Assembly: GCA_013695775.1 (NCBI GenBank) | Contig: JACCZV010000291.1 | Span: 1 to 7,317, forward strand | Direction of reading: 5' to 3' | DNA from: Chitinophagales bacterium | GTDB taxonomy: Bacteria; Bacteroidota; Bacteroidia; Chitinophagales; UBA10324 | DNA length: 7,317 nt | In this document: positions 1-7,280 of the stretch, one piece after another | Position numbering within the stretch: position 1 is the stretch's first letter | Layout of the letters: every line of letters begins with the position of its first letter | Position numbers and translations under genes: made by a program | The notes under the pieces: generated by a model | What the model saw: the letters and a program-made list of their open reading frames with translations, nothing else | What the model was told of the DNA's origin: nothing | The model's database searches: none

Positions 1-2
1 GT

Positions 3-383
3 GCTGGAAACAGCAATTTAATTCATCACTACGAAGCCTGGGATGATCATCCTTTTACAGGTATCTCCTATTACCGTCTTCAGCAGGTAGATTATAATAG
101 CTCAACCAGTTTCTCTGAAACTGTCGCTGTCAATCTTGCCATTTCCGGCAATATTAATTGTTATCCGAATCCAGCAGCAAATTATCTTATTGCAGAACTA
201 ACACAAACGGTTAATGATGCCAAAATATATATTATAAATAGCCTTGGTCAAATCTGCGATATCCCATTTGATATAGAAAGTAATCTGCTTAAATTAAATA
301 CTGAAAAATTATCTAGAGGAATTTATCAGGTCAATATCATTAATGACGGGCAGTATTATAAGACTTCCTTTATAAAGCAATAA
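3..383 (+). CDS. T9SS type A sorting domain protein, C-terminal fragment (5' end outside window)
   Basis: The frame whose codons begin at base 3 is open from the window edge to a TAA at 381-383 and gives the last 126 residues of a larger protein. The visible part begins with the stretch that usually precedes the sorting domain in Bacteroidota secreted proteins: GNSN near the start, then an aromatic/acidic run and GISYYRLQQVDYNSSTSFSE. The sorting domain follows, with the hallmark CYPNPAANYL, a central hydrophobic IYIINSLGQ strand, then LSRGIYQVNI and a basic tail ending KTSFIKQ. In this family the domain directs a protein exported by Sec through the T9SS outer-membrane machinery, followed by attachment to the surface or release. 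The catalytic or binding part lies upstream and is not visible, so the protein's specific job is unknown. The fragment is on the same strand as smc but 183 bp away and functionally unrelated. Confidence 0.9.
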   Translation, partial: AGNSNLIHHYEAWDDHPFTGISYYRLQQVDYNSSTSFSETVAVNLAISGNINCYPNPAANYLIAELTQTVNDAKIYIINSLGQICDIPFDIESNLLKLNTEKLSRGIYQVNIINDGQYYKTSFIKQ

Positions 384-566
384 TTTTTAGAAGTTCGAAT
401 AGTTTTTTGGCGGAGATATAATTATTGGCTGAAATAATATTCTTAAATGTGCTTTCTAGGTACAACTAAAATCTGAAGATTCATCCAAGTTATCAACGTA
501 TCCACATCTTACTATTTTGAGAGTATATGGTTCTTTAAATTTGTTTTTTCAAAACTCCTGAATATA
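384..566. other. intergenic region between the T9SS cargo gene and smc
   Basis: No gene is supported here. ATTATT (421-426) and AATAAT (433-438) can pair around a 6-base loop, but the stem is AT-only and no T tract follows, so it is a poor terminator for the upstream gene. Three near-adjacent 9-mers resembling the DnaA box TTATCCACA lie at 481-489 (6 of 9), 490-498 (7 of 9) and 498-506 (8 of 9), just upstream of the candidate smc promoter. Confidence 0.4.
516..543 (+). promoter_or_regulatory. candidate Bacteroidota-type promoter upstream of smc
   Basis: TAAATTTG at 536-543 matches the Bacteroidota -7 consensus TAnnTTTG exactly, and a TTTG at 516-519 sits 16 bases upstream as a possible -33 element, slightly closer than the usual spacing. 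The transcript would start near 550, leaving a leader of under 20 nt before the GTG at 567. The region is AT-rich, so such motifs can occur by chance. This is pattern matching, not proof. Confidence 0.35.
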
Positions 567-3500
567 GTGCGACTCGTAAGCCTCGAGATAAAAGGATTCA
601 AAAGCTTTGCTGAGAAAACAGTGATCAACTTCAACGACAGTGTTACTGGTGTAGTGGGCCCAAATGGTTGCGGGAAATCGAATGTTGTAGACGCTATCCG
701 GTGGGTGCTTGGAGAACAGAAAACCTCTATGCTGAGGTCTGAAAAGATGGAGAACATAATATTCAATGGTACAAAGAACCGTAAAGCCTCATCCCTTGCC
801 GAAGTATCACTGACATTTGAAAATAATAAAAACCTTTTGCCAACGGAATTTCATACCGTTACCATCAGCCGCCACTATTATCGCAATGGCGACAGTGAAT
901 ACAAATTAAATGGCATCACTTGCCGGCTGAAAGATATCACATCCCTTTTCCTGGATACTGGCATCAGCAGCGATTCATATGCCATCATCGAGCTCAGCAT
1001 GGTAGATGAAATTCTGAATGACAAAGAACATTCACGGAGAAAACTATTCGAACAGGCTGCGGGAATATCAAAATATAAGACGCGAAAAAAAGAAACATTA
1101 AATAAGCTTGAAGCAACTCAGGGAGATCTTAACCGGGTGGATGATCTGTTGTTCGAGATTGAGACCAATCTTAAAGCGCTGGAAAGCCAGGCACGCAAAA
1201 CAGAGAGGTACTATAAGCTGAAAGAGGAATATACCCAGCTTAGCATAGAGCTGGCGTTATTCACTCTCAGCGACTTTAGAAAATCTTTTGCTGTTTTGCA
1301 ATTGCAACAACAGCAAGAGGAAGATAAAAAGCTGAAATTAGAGACTGAGCTTGTTATGCTGGAGGCGGCCATGTTGCAGGAGAAGGCTGACAATATTGAA
1401 AAGGAAAAACAGATGGTTGCAGTTCAGCGCGAACTCAATGACTTTGTTACCTCCATAAAACAGAGAGAAAACGATAAGAATATATTGTTGGAAAATTTAA
1501 AATTCCAAAAGGATAAAAAGGAAACTCTCACCTCTCAAAATATAAAGGCTGGCGCAGACCTTGAACAGATAAGTGAAAGCATTCACGAATTTCATGAACA
1601 GAAGATTCGTCAGAATATCCTATTTAATTCAGTTGCACAGGAAGTTGAGGTTGCGAAACAGGTGCTTAGAGACAATCGTGGAGATCATTCCGGTATAAAG
1701 ATCAGGTTAGAACAACAGACTGTTTTGATGCGGGGGCTGGAGAAAGAATTTTCTGAAACAGAAAAGACGATAGCAATTCACACTGTGCAGAAGAACAATC
1801 TTCTTCAGGAAAAAGGTCGCAGCGAGACCGAGTATGAGGGGCGAAATGATGAACATAAACTCCTTACTCAACAGCTAAAAGCTGCTTTATCTGAAGAACA
1901 ACTGAAAAAACTTGCAGTGCTGGAGCTCACCCAATCCGGTGATGCTTTGCAGGAGCAGCTCAATGGTATAGAAGAGGAATTGGAAACACACCGTGAGCAA
2001 TTGCGGTCCGTTCACCGGCACCTCGATGCAAAGCAGAATGAATATAATCTTACAAAAAGTTTCATTGACAATATGGAGGGCTTCCCGGAGTCAATAAAGT
2101 TTTTGAAACAGCATCCTGAATGGACAACGCATGCACCCCTGCTTTCCGACATCATCTCCTGCCCTGCCGAATATCGTGTTTCTATTGAGAATTATCTTGA
2201 TTCATATCTGAATTTCTACATCGTATCAGATATGGCTGACGCAATGAATGCAGTCAACCTTCTAAGCAGTGCAGCTAAGGGTAGGGCTAACTTTTTCGTG
2301 CTAAGTGATTTTGAAAATATCCTTCTGCAGAATCAGACAGCACCGTCAAACGCAGTGAGGGCAATGGACGTAGTAGAGGTGGATTCAAAATTCCAAAAGC
2401 TCGTTTCATACCTGCTATCTGAAACCTTTATCTTATTAGATGACCACATCGACCTGTCTAATTTTGATAAGAGGTCATCGTTAATATCTAAAAATGGAAA
2501 GTTCGTACGAACGCCGCTCAGCTTATCAGGTGGCCAGGTAGGTTCTTTTTCTGGAAAGCGATTGGGTCGCATTAAAAATCTTAAGGTTGTGGAAAAAGAG
2601 ATTCAAAAGCTTAGAGATCAATCAGAACATCTGCACAAAATTATTCTGGCTTTGCAGAACGATATGCTTGGTCTAAGGAGCTCCTCAAAAGATACGGAGC
2701 TTGATGACGCCCGCGAAGCACACAACGAGATAAAAAATAAATTGACATCTCTGCAGGCTAAGATTGAAAGTATTGAAATTTTTTTCCAGAACCATAAAGC
2801 TCATTTAGAAGATATTAATCGTCAGCTTGAAGATCTCGAAACCCAACACCAGCACCTGATAGAAAAGTTAAATATTCAGACAGATAAAAAACAGGGCATT
2901 CAGGAATTGCTTGATCATCTGTTGGCCACATTTGCCGAAAGTGAGCAGAAGCTGAATGAATCATCTCAATTATTCAATGAGAAAAACATTCAATTTGTTC
3001 AGCATCAGAACACGGTTACTGCCATTGACCGCGAGTTAGAATATCGTGAACACCAGCAATCCAATATCCTGCAATTAATTCAAACGAATCAGGCAGAGCT
3101 GGATCATGCAGATGATCTGATAAGCACGTTGGAGGAAAAACGGATGATCGCGGAGCAGGTGATCATTCAGGATTATTCACATAAAGAGATCATTGAAAAA
3201 AGGGTCTCTGACGTGGAGCAGGTTTATTATGAAAGCCGTGGAAAAATTCATGACGCGGACGAGCGTCTGCGTACAATTTCTAAAAATAAGGAACAGGTAG
3301 AAATATTGCTAAATCAGATTCGTGAAAGGACTACCGAGATAAAAATTCAGCTTAATTCACTTAAAGACCGCTTAGATATTGAGTTTAAAATTGATATCGA
3401 AGAATTGATGGATCGTGAACCCTCCATTGAAGCAAATCCTGAAGAGTTGCAGACGAAATCAGAAAAGCTGAAAAACAGGATTGAAACCTACGGAGAGATA

Positions 3501-4094
3501 AATCCTATGGCTATGGAAGCCTATAACGAGATGAAGGAACGTCATGATTTTATTGTGACTCAAAAAGCTGATCTGATGAGTGCAAAATCATCGCTGTTGC
3601 AAACCATTGAGGAGATTGAAACTACCGCGAAGGAACAATTCCTAACTGCCTTCAACACCATAAAAGAAAATTTTGTGAAGGTATTTAAGAGTCTTTTTAC
3701 CAATGATGATGAATGCGATCTCGTTCTTGAGGATCCTGATAACATGCTGGAATCAAGGATTCAGATCATGGCCCGACCAAAAGGGAAACGACCACAGGTA
3801 ATTGATCAGTTGTCTGGTGGAGAAAAAACATTAACAGCCATCTCACTTCTATTTGCGCTCTACTTATATAAGCCGGCTCCCTTCTGTATTCTCGATGAGG
3901 TGGACGCTCCGCTTGATGACGCAAACATTGAAAAATTCAATAAAATCGTTCGCGACTTCTCACTTGATTCTCAATTCGTCCTCGTCACTCATAATAAAAA
4001 TACGATGGCTTCTGTGGATATCATCTATGGCATTACGATGCAGGAAGAGGGGATCTCCAAGGTTGTGCCAGTTGACTTTAGAAGCTTAAACTAA
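567..4094 (+). CDS. smc: SMC chromosome segregation/condensation ATPase
   Basis: This 1175-residue protein has the full SMC layout and the usual bacterial length. The N-terminal head starts with the classic MRLVSLEIKGFKSFAEK and carries Walker A GPNGCGKS (31-38) and a Q-loop in WVLGEQ (Q51); FEQAAGISKYK (161-171) opens the first coiled coil. Long charged, Gln/Glu/Lys-rich coiled coils run roughly 170-500 and 665-970 around a hinge at about 500-660. After GEINPMA (976-982) the C-terminal head has the ABC signature LSGGE (1082-1086), Walker B CILDE (1107-1111) and D-loop APLDDAN (1114-1120). By family knowledge, SMC homodimers with ScpA and ScpB load onto DNA near the origin and extrude loops that individualise sister chromosomes. 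No scpA or scpB lies in the window. The start is GTG at 567: the frame is open upstream to a TGA at 474, but family alignment places the first residue here. No strong Shine-Dalgarno is visible, as is common in this phylum. All ATPase motifs are intact. Confidence 0.98.
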   Translation: MRLVSLEIKGFKSFAEKTVINFNDSVTGVVGPNGCGKSNVVDAIRWVLGEQKTSMLRSEKMENIIFNGTKNRKASSLAEVSLTFENNKNLLPTEFHTVTISRHYYRNGDSEYKLNGITCRLKDITSLFLDTGISSDSYAIIELSMVDEILNDKEHSRRKLFEQAAGISKYKTRKKETLNKLEATQGDLNRVDDLLFEIETNLKALESQARKTERYYKLKEEYTQLSIELALFTLSDFRKSFAVLQLQQQQEEDKKLKLETELVMLEAAMLQEKADNIEKEKQMVAVQRELNDFVTSIKQRENDKNILLENLKFQKDKKETLTSQNIKAGADLEQISESIHEFHEQKIRQNILFNSVAQEVEVAKQVLRDNRGDHSGIKIRLEQQTVLMRGLEKEFSETEKTIAIHTVQKNNLLQEKGRSETEYEGRNDEHKLLTQQLKAALSEEQLKKLAVLELTQSGDALQEQLNGIEEELETHREQLRSVHRHLDAKQNEYNLTKSFIDNMEGFPESIKFLKQHPEWTTHAPLLSDIISCPAEYRVSIENYLDSYLNFYIVSDMADAMNAVNLLSSAAKGRANFFVLSDFENILLQNQTAPSNAVRAMDVVEVDSKFQKLVSYLLSETFILLDDHIDLSNFDKRSSLISKNGKFVRTPLSLSGGQVGSFSGKRLGRIKNLKVVEKEIQKLRDQSEHLHKIILALQNDMLGLRSSSKDTELDDAREAHNEIKNKLTSLQAKIESIEIFFQNHKAHLEDINRQLEDLETQHQHLIEKLNIQTDKKQGIQELLDHLLATFAESEQKLNESSQLFNEKNIQFVQHQNTVTAIDRELEYREHQQSNILQLIQTNQAELDHADDLISTLEEKRMIAEQVIIQDYSHKEIIEKRVSDVEQVYYESRGKIHDADERLRTISKNKEQVEILLNQIRERTTEIKIQLNSLKDRLDIEFKIDIEELMDREPSIEANPEELQTKSEKLKNRIETYGEINPMAMEAYNEMKERHDFIVTQKADLMSAKSSLLQTIEEIETTAKEQFLTAFNTIKENFVKVFKSLFTNDDECDLVLEDPDNMLESRIQIMARPKGKRPQVIDQLSGGEKTLTAISLLFALYLYKPAPFCILDEVDAPLDDANIEKFNKIVRDFSLDSQFVLVTHNKNTMASVDIIYGITMQEEGISKVVPVDFRSLN

Positions 4095-4149
4095 TCTTCT
4101 TATTGTAAGTTAAACTTTATTACAGGTTTTAGGAATTTACCAATCCTTC

Positions 4150-4476
4150 TTATTTTTTAATATCTGCTTCCATTATCTTTTCAACGGGTTGTTTTTCTAA
4201 TCCTGCCATGTCATTTCTTGCTCCTTCAGTTGCACGAATAAGCTCATCCATTTTTTTGTGCATAGCAAGGGTGTCTTTGTTCTGCCCATGCTGAAGAACA
4301 AACACCATCAGGAAGGTTATTATCGTAGTAAATATATGGATAAGAGTAGTATGGGCTTCGCTCCAATGGTTAAAATATCCACTGATAAGCCATACCACAA
4401 TTATTCCCATAGCGAGGAAAAAGGCTGTTGCACTTCCTGTGAACTTTGTTACTCTTTCTGCAAATTTCTCAAACAT
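4150..4476 (-). CDS. small two-helix membrane protein, low affinity iron permease family (PF04120-like)
   Basis: This 108-residue protein starts at ATG 4476-4474, with the purine-rich AAGAAG immediately upstream. Two hydrophobic segments are predicted by eye at about 14-34 (ending IIVVWLISGYF) and 43-62 (IHIFTTIITFLMVFVLQ). They are followed by the conserved block QNKDTLAMHKKMDELIRATE (66-85) and a charged, probably cytoplasmic, C-terminal tail. TTIITFLMVF followed by a QN-DT-A-KMDELI pattern is characteristic of bacterial proteins annotated as low affinity iron permease. That name comes from similarity to part of the much larger fungal Fet4 transporter. With only two helices the bacterial protein would have to oligomerise to transport anything, so iron transport is not shown. 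The gene is convergent with smc (55-bp gap) and lies 233 bp downstream of glnS on the same strand, probably with its own promoter. The family call is confident; the function is not. Confidence 0.85.
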   Translation of the reverse strand: MFEKFAERVTKFTGSATAFFLAMGIIVVWLISGYFNHWSEAHTTLIHIFTTIITFLMVFVLQHGQNKDTLAMHKKMDELIRATEGARNDMAGLEKQPVEKIMEADIKK

Positions 4477-4709
4477 TCTTCTTAGGTAGTTTGATTTAAA
4501 GATAAGCTTTTCTGCAATTTTAGTAATATACGATCATCAATTCTGATTGTATTATGACCAAAAGGGAAATAGAATTAGTGCTCCTGAAATTGCGGGCGGA
4601 AAACTAAAGTCCGTTAAGAAGCTGTGACAGATGACAGCAAAATTTCTGAAAGCCATCTTTTACCGTCTTGTTCAAAGTTCTATATAGTTGCCAAAGTATT
4701 ATATCATTT
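4477..4709. other. intergenic region between glnS and the small membrane protein gene
   Basis: No gene is supported in these 233 bp. On the minus strand a sequence resembling a Bacteroidota -7 box (TAAAATTG, complement of 4515-4522) has a TTG 15 bases upstream (complement of 4538-4540), a weak candidate promoter for the downstream membrane protein. A small inverted repeat, GCTGT (4621-4625) with ACAGC (4634-4638), lies about 70 bp beyond the glnS stop. It lacks a following U tract on the minus strand, so it is not a convincing intrinsic terminator. The length of the gap suggests the two genes are separate transcription units. Confidence 0.3.
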
Positions 4710-6383
4710 CTACTTATTCTGCATATTCTGTTTGCTCCAGTTATCTTTCAATGTAACGGTTCGGTTAAAAACCAGGTTGACTGCGGTAGAATCTCTGTCT
4801 ACGCAAAAATATCCTTTACGGATAAACTGAAACCATTCACCTTCAGATGCATTTAAAAGCTCCGGCTCAATGCATGCATTTTGAATTTCGTGAAGGCTGT
4901 TGAAATTGATGTGTTCCTTAAAATCTCCCTCGTCTGCATCTGGTACCGGTACTTTAAATAACCGGTCATATAACCGGACCGTAGCTGTAGCACCATGTTC
5001 TATGCTGACCCAGTGAATGGTGCCCTTTATATTCAGCCCACTTGTATCTTCACCACTCCGGCTTTCGGGTATGTATGTACACTGAATTTCTTTAATGCTG
5101 CCATCTGCCTCTTTGGTAAAACTTTCACATCGTATAATGTAAGCGCTTTTCAATCGTACCATTTGACCAGGGGCTAACCTGAAAAATTTCTTCGAAGGAA
5201 CTTCCATAAAGTCTTCCCGTTCGATCCAGAGCTCACCGCTGAAAGGAATTCTGCGCATTCCCGGCTTCTCTAATTCCGGATTGTTTTCAGAAAAAACCTC
5301 CTCTGTTGACCCTTCAGGATAATTTGTTATTACAAGCCTCACCGGATCGAGGACAACCATTCTGCGGTCGGCTCTCTTGTTCAAATCTTCCCGTATGCAG
5401 AATTCAAGAAGCTCAACATCGATTATGTTTTCTCTTCTTTGAACTCCGATTTTATTGCACAGCATACGAATGCTTTCAGCAGTATAGCCACGGCGGCGCA
5501 AGCCAGATAAGGTAGGCATTCGGGGATCACTCCATCCTGAAACATATTTTTCATTTACCAACTGCAGCAGTTTACGTTTGCTGAGCACAGTATATGTAAT
5601 ATTTAACCGTGCAAACTCATATTGCTGCGATGGAAATATCTCTAATTTCTCAATAAACCAATCGTATAAAGGCCTATGTACTTCAAACTCCAAAGTGCAT
5701 AATGAATGCGTAATTTTTTCAAGTGAATCACACTGCCCATGTGCAAAATCATACATCGGATAAATGCACCATTTGTCCTGCGTGCGGTGATGATTTACAT
5801 GTTTGATGCGATACATGATCGGATCACGCATATGCATATTTGGTGAGCCCATATCAATTCTAGCCCGAAGCACTTTTTCCCCATCTCCAAATTCACCTGA
5901 TCTCATACGTTTAAAAAGATCTAGATTTTCATCTATACTACGATTGCGATATGGGCTCTCTTCACCAGGCTCATTCGTAGTTCCTTTTGTCGAAGCAATA
6001 TCTTCTGCTGAAAGATCATCAACATAAGCAAGATTTTTATCAATCAGCTTTATTGCAAATTCATATAATTCCTCAAAATAATCTGAAGCAAAAAATTGAT
6101 TGTCCCACTGAAACCCAAGCCACTGAACGTCTTCCCGAATGCTCTGCACATATTCTGTCTCTTCTGTTTCAGGATTTGTATCATCGAAGCGAAGATTAGT
6201 TTTCCCACCGTGCTTCGCAGCAAGTCCGAAGTTGAGACAGATGCTTTTTGCATGTCCTATGTGAAGGTATCCATTGGGCTCAGGAGGAAAGCGCGTGTGC
6301 ACACGGCCATGGTGCTTTCCAATTTTTATATCCTCTTCCACAATATCTTCCAGAAAATTTAAATGTTTCTCTGCATCCATCAT
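4710..6383 (-). CDS. glnS: glutaminyl-tRNA synthetase (GlnRS)
   Basis: This enzyme attaches glutamine to tRNA-Gln in the cytoplasm using ATP, so the organism can charge glutamine directly rather than only through Glu-tRNA-Gln amidation. The 557-residue protein is close to the E. coli enzyme (about 554) and colinear with it. The class I HIGH motif is in PPEPNGYLHIGH (33-44). RFDDTNPETEE (65-75), YRIKHVNHH (191-199) and CIYPMYDFAHG (206-216) belong to the catalytic domain. THSLCTLEF (225-233) is a highly conserved active-site region, and the KMSKS-like loop is VLSKR (266-270), as in GlnRS rather than GluRS. DPRMPTLSGLRRRGY (286-300) and the C-terminal beta-barrel anticodon-binding region, with PFSGELWIEREDF and KGTIHWVS, are complete. 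Two adjacent ATGs (6383-6381 and 6380-6378) could each be the start; no Shine-Dalgarno helps to choose. The gene is divergent from the FN3/T9SS gene across 151 bp. No T-box or other leader structure was recognised. Confidence 0.98.
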   Translation of the reverse strand: MMDAEKHLNFLEDIVEEDIKIGKHHGRVHTRFPPEPNGYLHIGHAKSICLNFGLAAKHGGKTNLRFDDTNPETEETEYVQSIREDVQWLGFQWDNQFFASDYFEELYEFAIKLIDKNLAYVDDLSAEDIASTKGTTNEPGEESPYRNRSIDENLDLFKRMRSGEFGDGEKVLRARIDMGSPNMHMRDPIMYRIKHVNHHRTQDKWCIYPMYDFAHGQCDSLEKITHSLCTLEFEVHRPLYDWFIEKLEIFPSQQYEFARLNITYTVLSKRKLLQLVNEKYVSGWSDPRMPTLSGLRRRGYTAESIRMLCNKIGVQRRENIIDVELLEFCIREDLNKRADRRMVVLDPVRLVITNYPEGSTEEVFSENNPELEKPGMRRIPFSGELWIEREDFMEVPSKKFFRLAPGQMVRLKSAYIIRCESFTKEADGSIKEIQCTYIPESRSGEDTSGLNIKGTIHWVSIEHGATATVRLYDRLFKVPVPDADEGDFKEHINFNSLHEIQNACIEPELLNASEGEWFQFIRKGYFCVDRDSTAVNLVFNRTVTLKDNWSKQNMQNK

Positions 6384-6534
6384 TTGATTATTTATGCTTT
6401 AAAGATAATAGAGCAATGGTATGGCTGTTTTAAGGACGGCGATATTATTTTGACATAAATATTACATAAAATAGTTAGCACGGGGAACAAGTATTCATAA
6501 TATTTCATAATTTAAAATCTTAAAACTTCAAGAT
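6384..6534. other. divergent intergenic region between glnS and the FN3/T9SS gene
   Basis: These AT-rich 151 bp should hold the promoters for both divergent genes. For glnS, the complement of 6400-6407 reads TATCTTTA, one base off the Bacteroidota -7 consensus TAnnTTTG, but no matching -33 is visible. Near the rightward gene there is a short imperfect direct repeat, TATTCATAAT (6492-6501) and TATTTCATAAT (6501-6511), followed by a run of A/T up to the ATG at 6535. Confidence 0.35.
6449..6479 (+). promoter_or_regulatory. weak candidate promoter for the FN3/T9SS gene
   Basis: TTTG at 6449-6452 (part of TTTTGACA) could serve as a -33 element. The segment TAGTTAGC at 6472-6479 lies 19 bases downstream, at the usual spacing, but matches the TAnnTTTG consensus poorly. 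The predicted transcript would have a leader of about 50 nt. Confidence 0.2.
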
Positions 6535-7144
6535 ATGAAACACAAATTGCTACTATTCATTTCGGCTTTTGCTGTAATAAGGCAGCTTCAGCAGTTACTC
6601 CCAGCCGGCTGGTTGTGGGCCTGTAACAGACATTATGATTACAAATATTACCTCTGATTCCGCAGTAGTTAGCTGGAATAGTTCGGGAGCAAGCTCTTAC
6701 AAAGTTTCTATCAAATCGGCTGGCTCACCAGGCTATCAGTTCACCACAACAGAAACATGGGTTCAACTCTCGGGGTTAATACCTTCTACAGTTTACACAG
6801 TAAAAATTCGGAATAGATGTCCAGGTGTACCAGGAGGATATACTGCGAGCAGCTCATTTACTACAGATCCTGCAAAATTCGCAGTTACGTCAACGTTACA
6901 AACTCCCAAAATTTACCCAAATCCGGGAAGCGGGTTGTTTATTATAGAAAATGCAAACGATCTGCAAAATGTATCCATACTTGATGCAACGGGAAAAACC
7001 CTGATCAATTTTATGACAGATGGAAAAGAAACAATTTCTTTCGATTTATCATCTTTTGCACCAGGAATGTATCTTATTAAAATATTTGATAATAATCAGT
7101 TTGTTCATACTGAAAAATTAATTCTTGAACATTCAGGTGGATAG
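6535..7144 (+). pseudogene. small secreted fibronectin type III plus T9SS sorting domain protein, frameshifted near the signal peptide
   Basis: The ATG at 6535 opens a frame encoding a signal peptide, MKHKLLLFISAFAVI, but that frame then reads nonsense and stops at TGA 6655-6657 after 40 residues. The +1 frame, open from 6581 to TAG 7142-7144, begins GSFSSYSQPAGCGPVTDI, which is what should follow: the end of a signal peptide (likely cleavage near YSQ), then one fibronectin type III domain (ITSDSAVVSWN, a SYKVSIKSAG strand, LSGLIPSTVYTVKIRNRC, FTT). A T9SS type A sorting domain follows (KIYPNPGSGLFIIE, VSILDATGKTL, LSSFAPGMYLIKIF, TEKLILEHSGG). Removing one A in ATAAGG (6577-6582) restores a single frame of about 202 residues. 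The two cysteines flanking the FN3 domain may form a disulfide. Starting instead at the internal ATG 6635 gives 169 residues without an export signal and without the first FN3 residues, so that product could not be T9SS cargo. Either the gene is a recent pseudogene or the assembly has a one-base error. As a protein it would be a small surface or secreted binding module; its ligand is unknown. Confidence 0.8.
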
Positions 7145-7202
7145 TACTGAAGAAAGAATTTAGTGATTAGATATTTTTCCTGATAAGAAAAGTAGAGCAA
7201 AT

Positions 7203-7238
7203 AAAGTGATGCCGTCTATATTGATGGCATCACTTTTT
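7203..7238 (+). terminator. strong rho-independent terminator after the FN3/T9SS gene
   Basis: AAAGTGATGCC (7203-7213) is perfectly complementary to GGCATCACTTT (7226-7236). The stem can extend inward by three more pairs, one of them G-T, to close a 6-base loop at 7217-7222. The downstream arm runs into TTTTT (7234-7238). It lies 58 bp past the TAG at 7142-7144. The upstream arm begins with AAA, so on the minus strand the hairpin is followed by only a short U run, and it could act weakly in both directions. Confidence 0.85.
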
Positions 7239-7256
7239 CCGGGAAGTATACTTTTT

Positions 7257-7280
7257 CTCACTCCGTATGGAGGAGGTGAG
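7257..7280. repeat. short inverted repeat downstream of the terminator
   Basis: CTCACTCC (7257-7264) pairs with GGAGGTGAG (7272-7280) with one bulged G around a 7-base loop. No long T tract follows, so it is not an obvious terminator. It may be a regulatory or chance hairpin in the leader of a gene beyond the window edge. From about 7239 to 7317 no coding sequence can be supported. Confidence 0.3.

Noticed and set aside
512..766. An 84-codon open frame on the minus strand overlapping the smc start.
   Set aside because: It is antisense to the conserved SMC head, has no family features, and is best explained as a shadow of the smc coding frame. The same holds for the other short frames opposite or inside smc and glnS.
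4125..4160. Possible bidirectional terminator between the convergent smc and membrane protein genes (AGGA 4131-4134 with TCCT 4144-4147, then a T run).
   Set aside because: The stem is only 4 bp, too weak to claim. Only the T-rich stretch near 4151-4158 is notable, and it overlaps the end of the minus-strand gene.
4258..4485. A 75-codon plus-strand open frame opposite the small membrane protein gene.
   Set aside because: The minus-strand product has recognisable helices and family motifs, while the plus-strand translation is low-complexity and unlike any family I know.
4621..4638. Inverted repeat GCTGT/ACAGC downstream of glnS as a possible terminator.
   Set aside because: The stem is only 5 bp with an 8-base loop, and the minus-strand sequence after it (TTCTTAACGG) is not a U tract.
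6640..6660. The signal-peptide frame ends in CTC TGA, and a +1 shift there enters the FN3 frame, resembling programmed frameshifting in prfB.
   Set aside because: No Shine-Dalgarno-like stimulator lies just upstream. The FN3 frame already encodes the correct signal-peptide end and first FN3 strand from 6581 to 6655, so the natural junction is near 6577-6582, not at the TGA.
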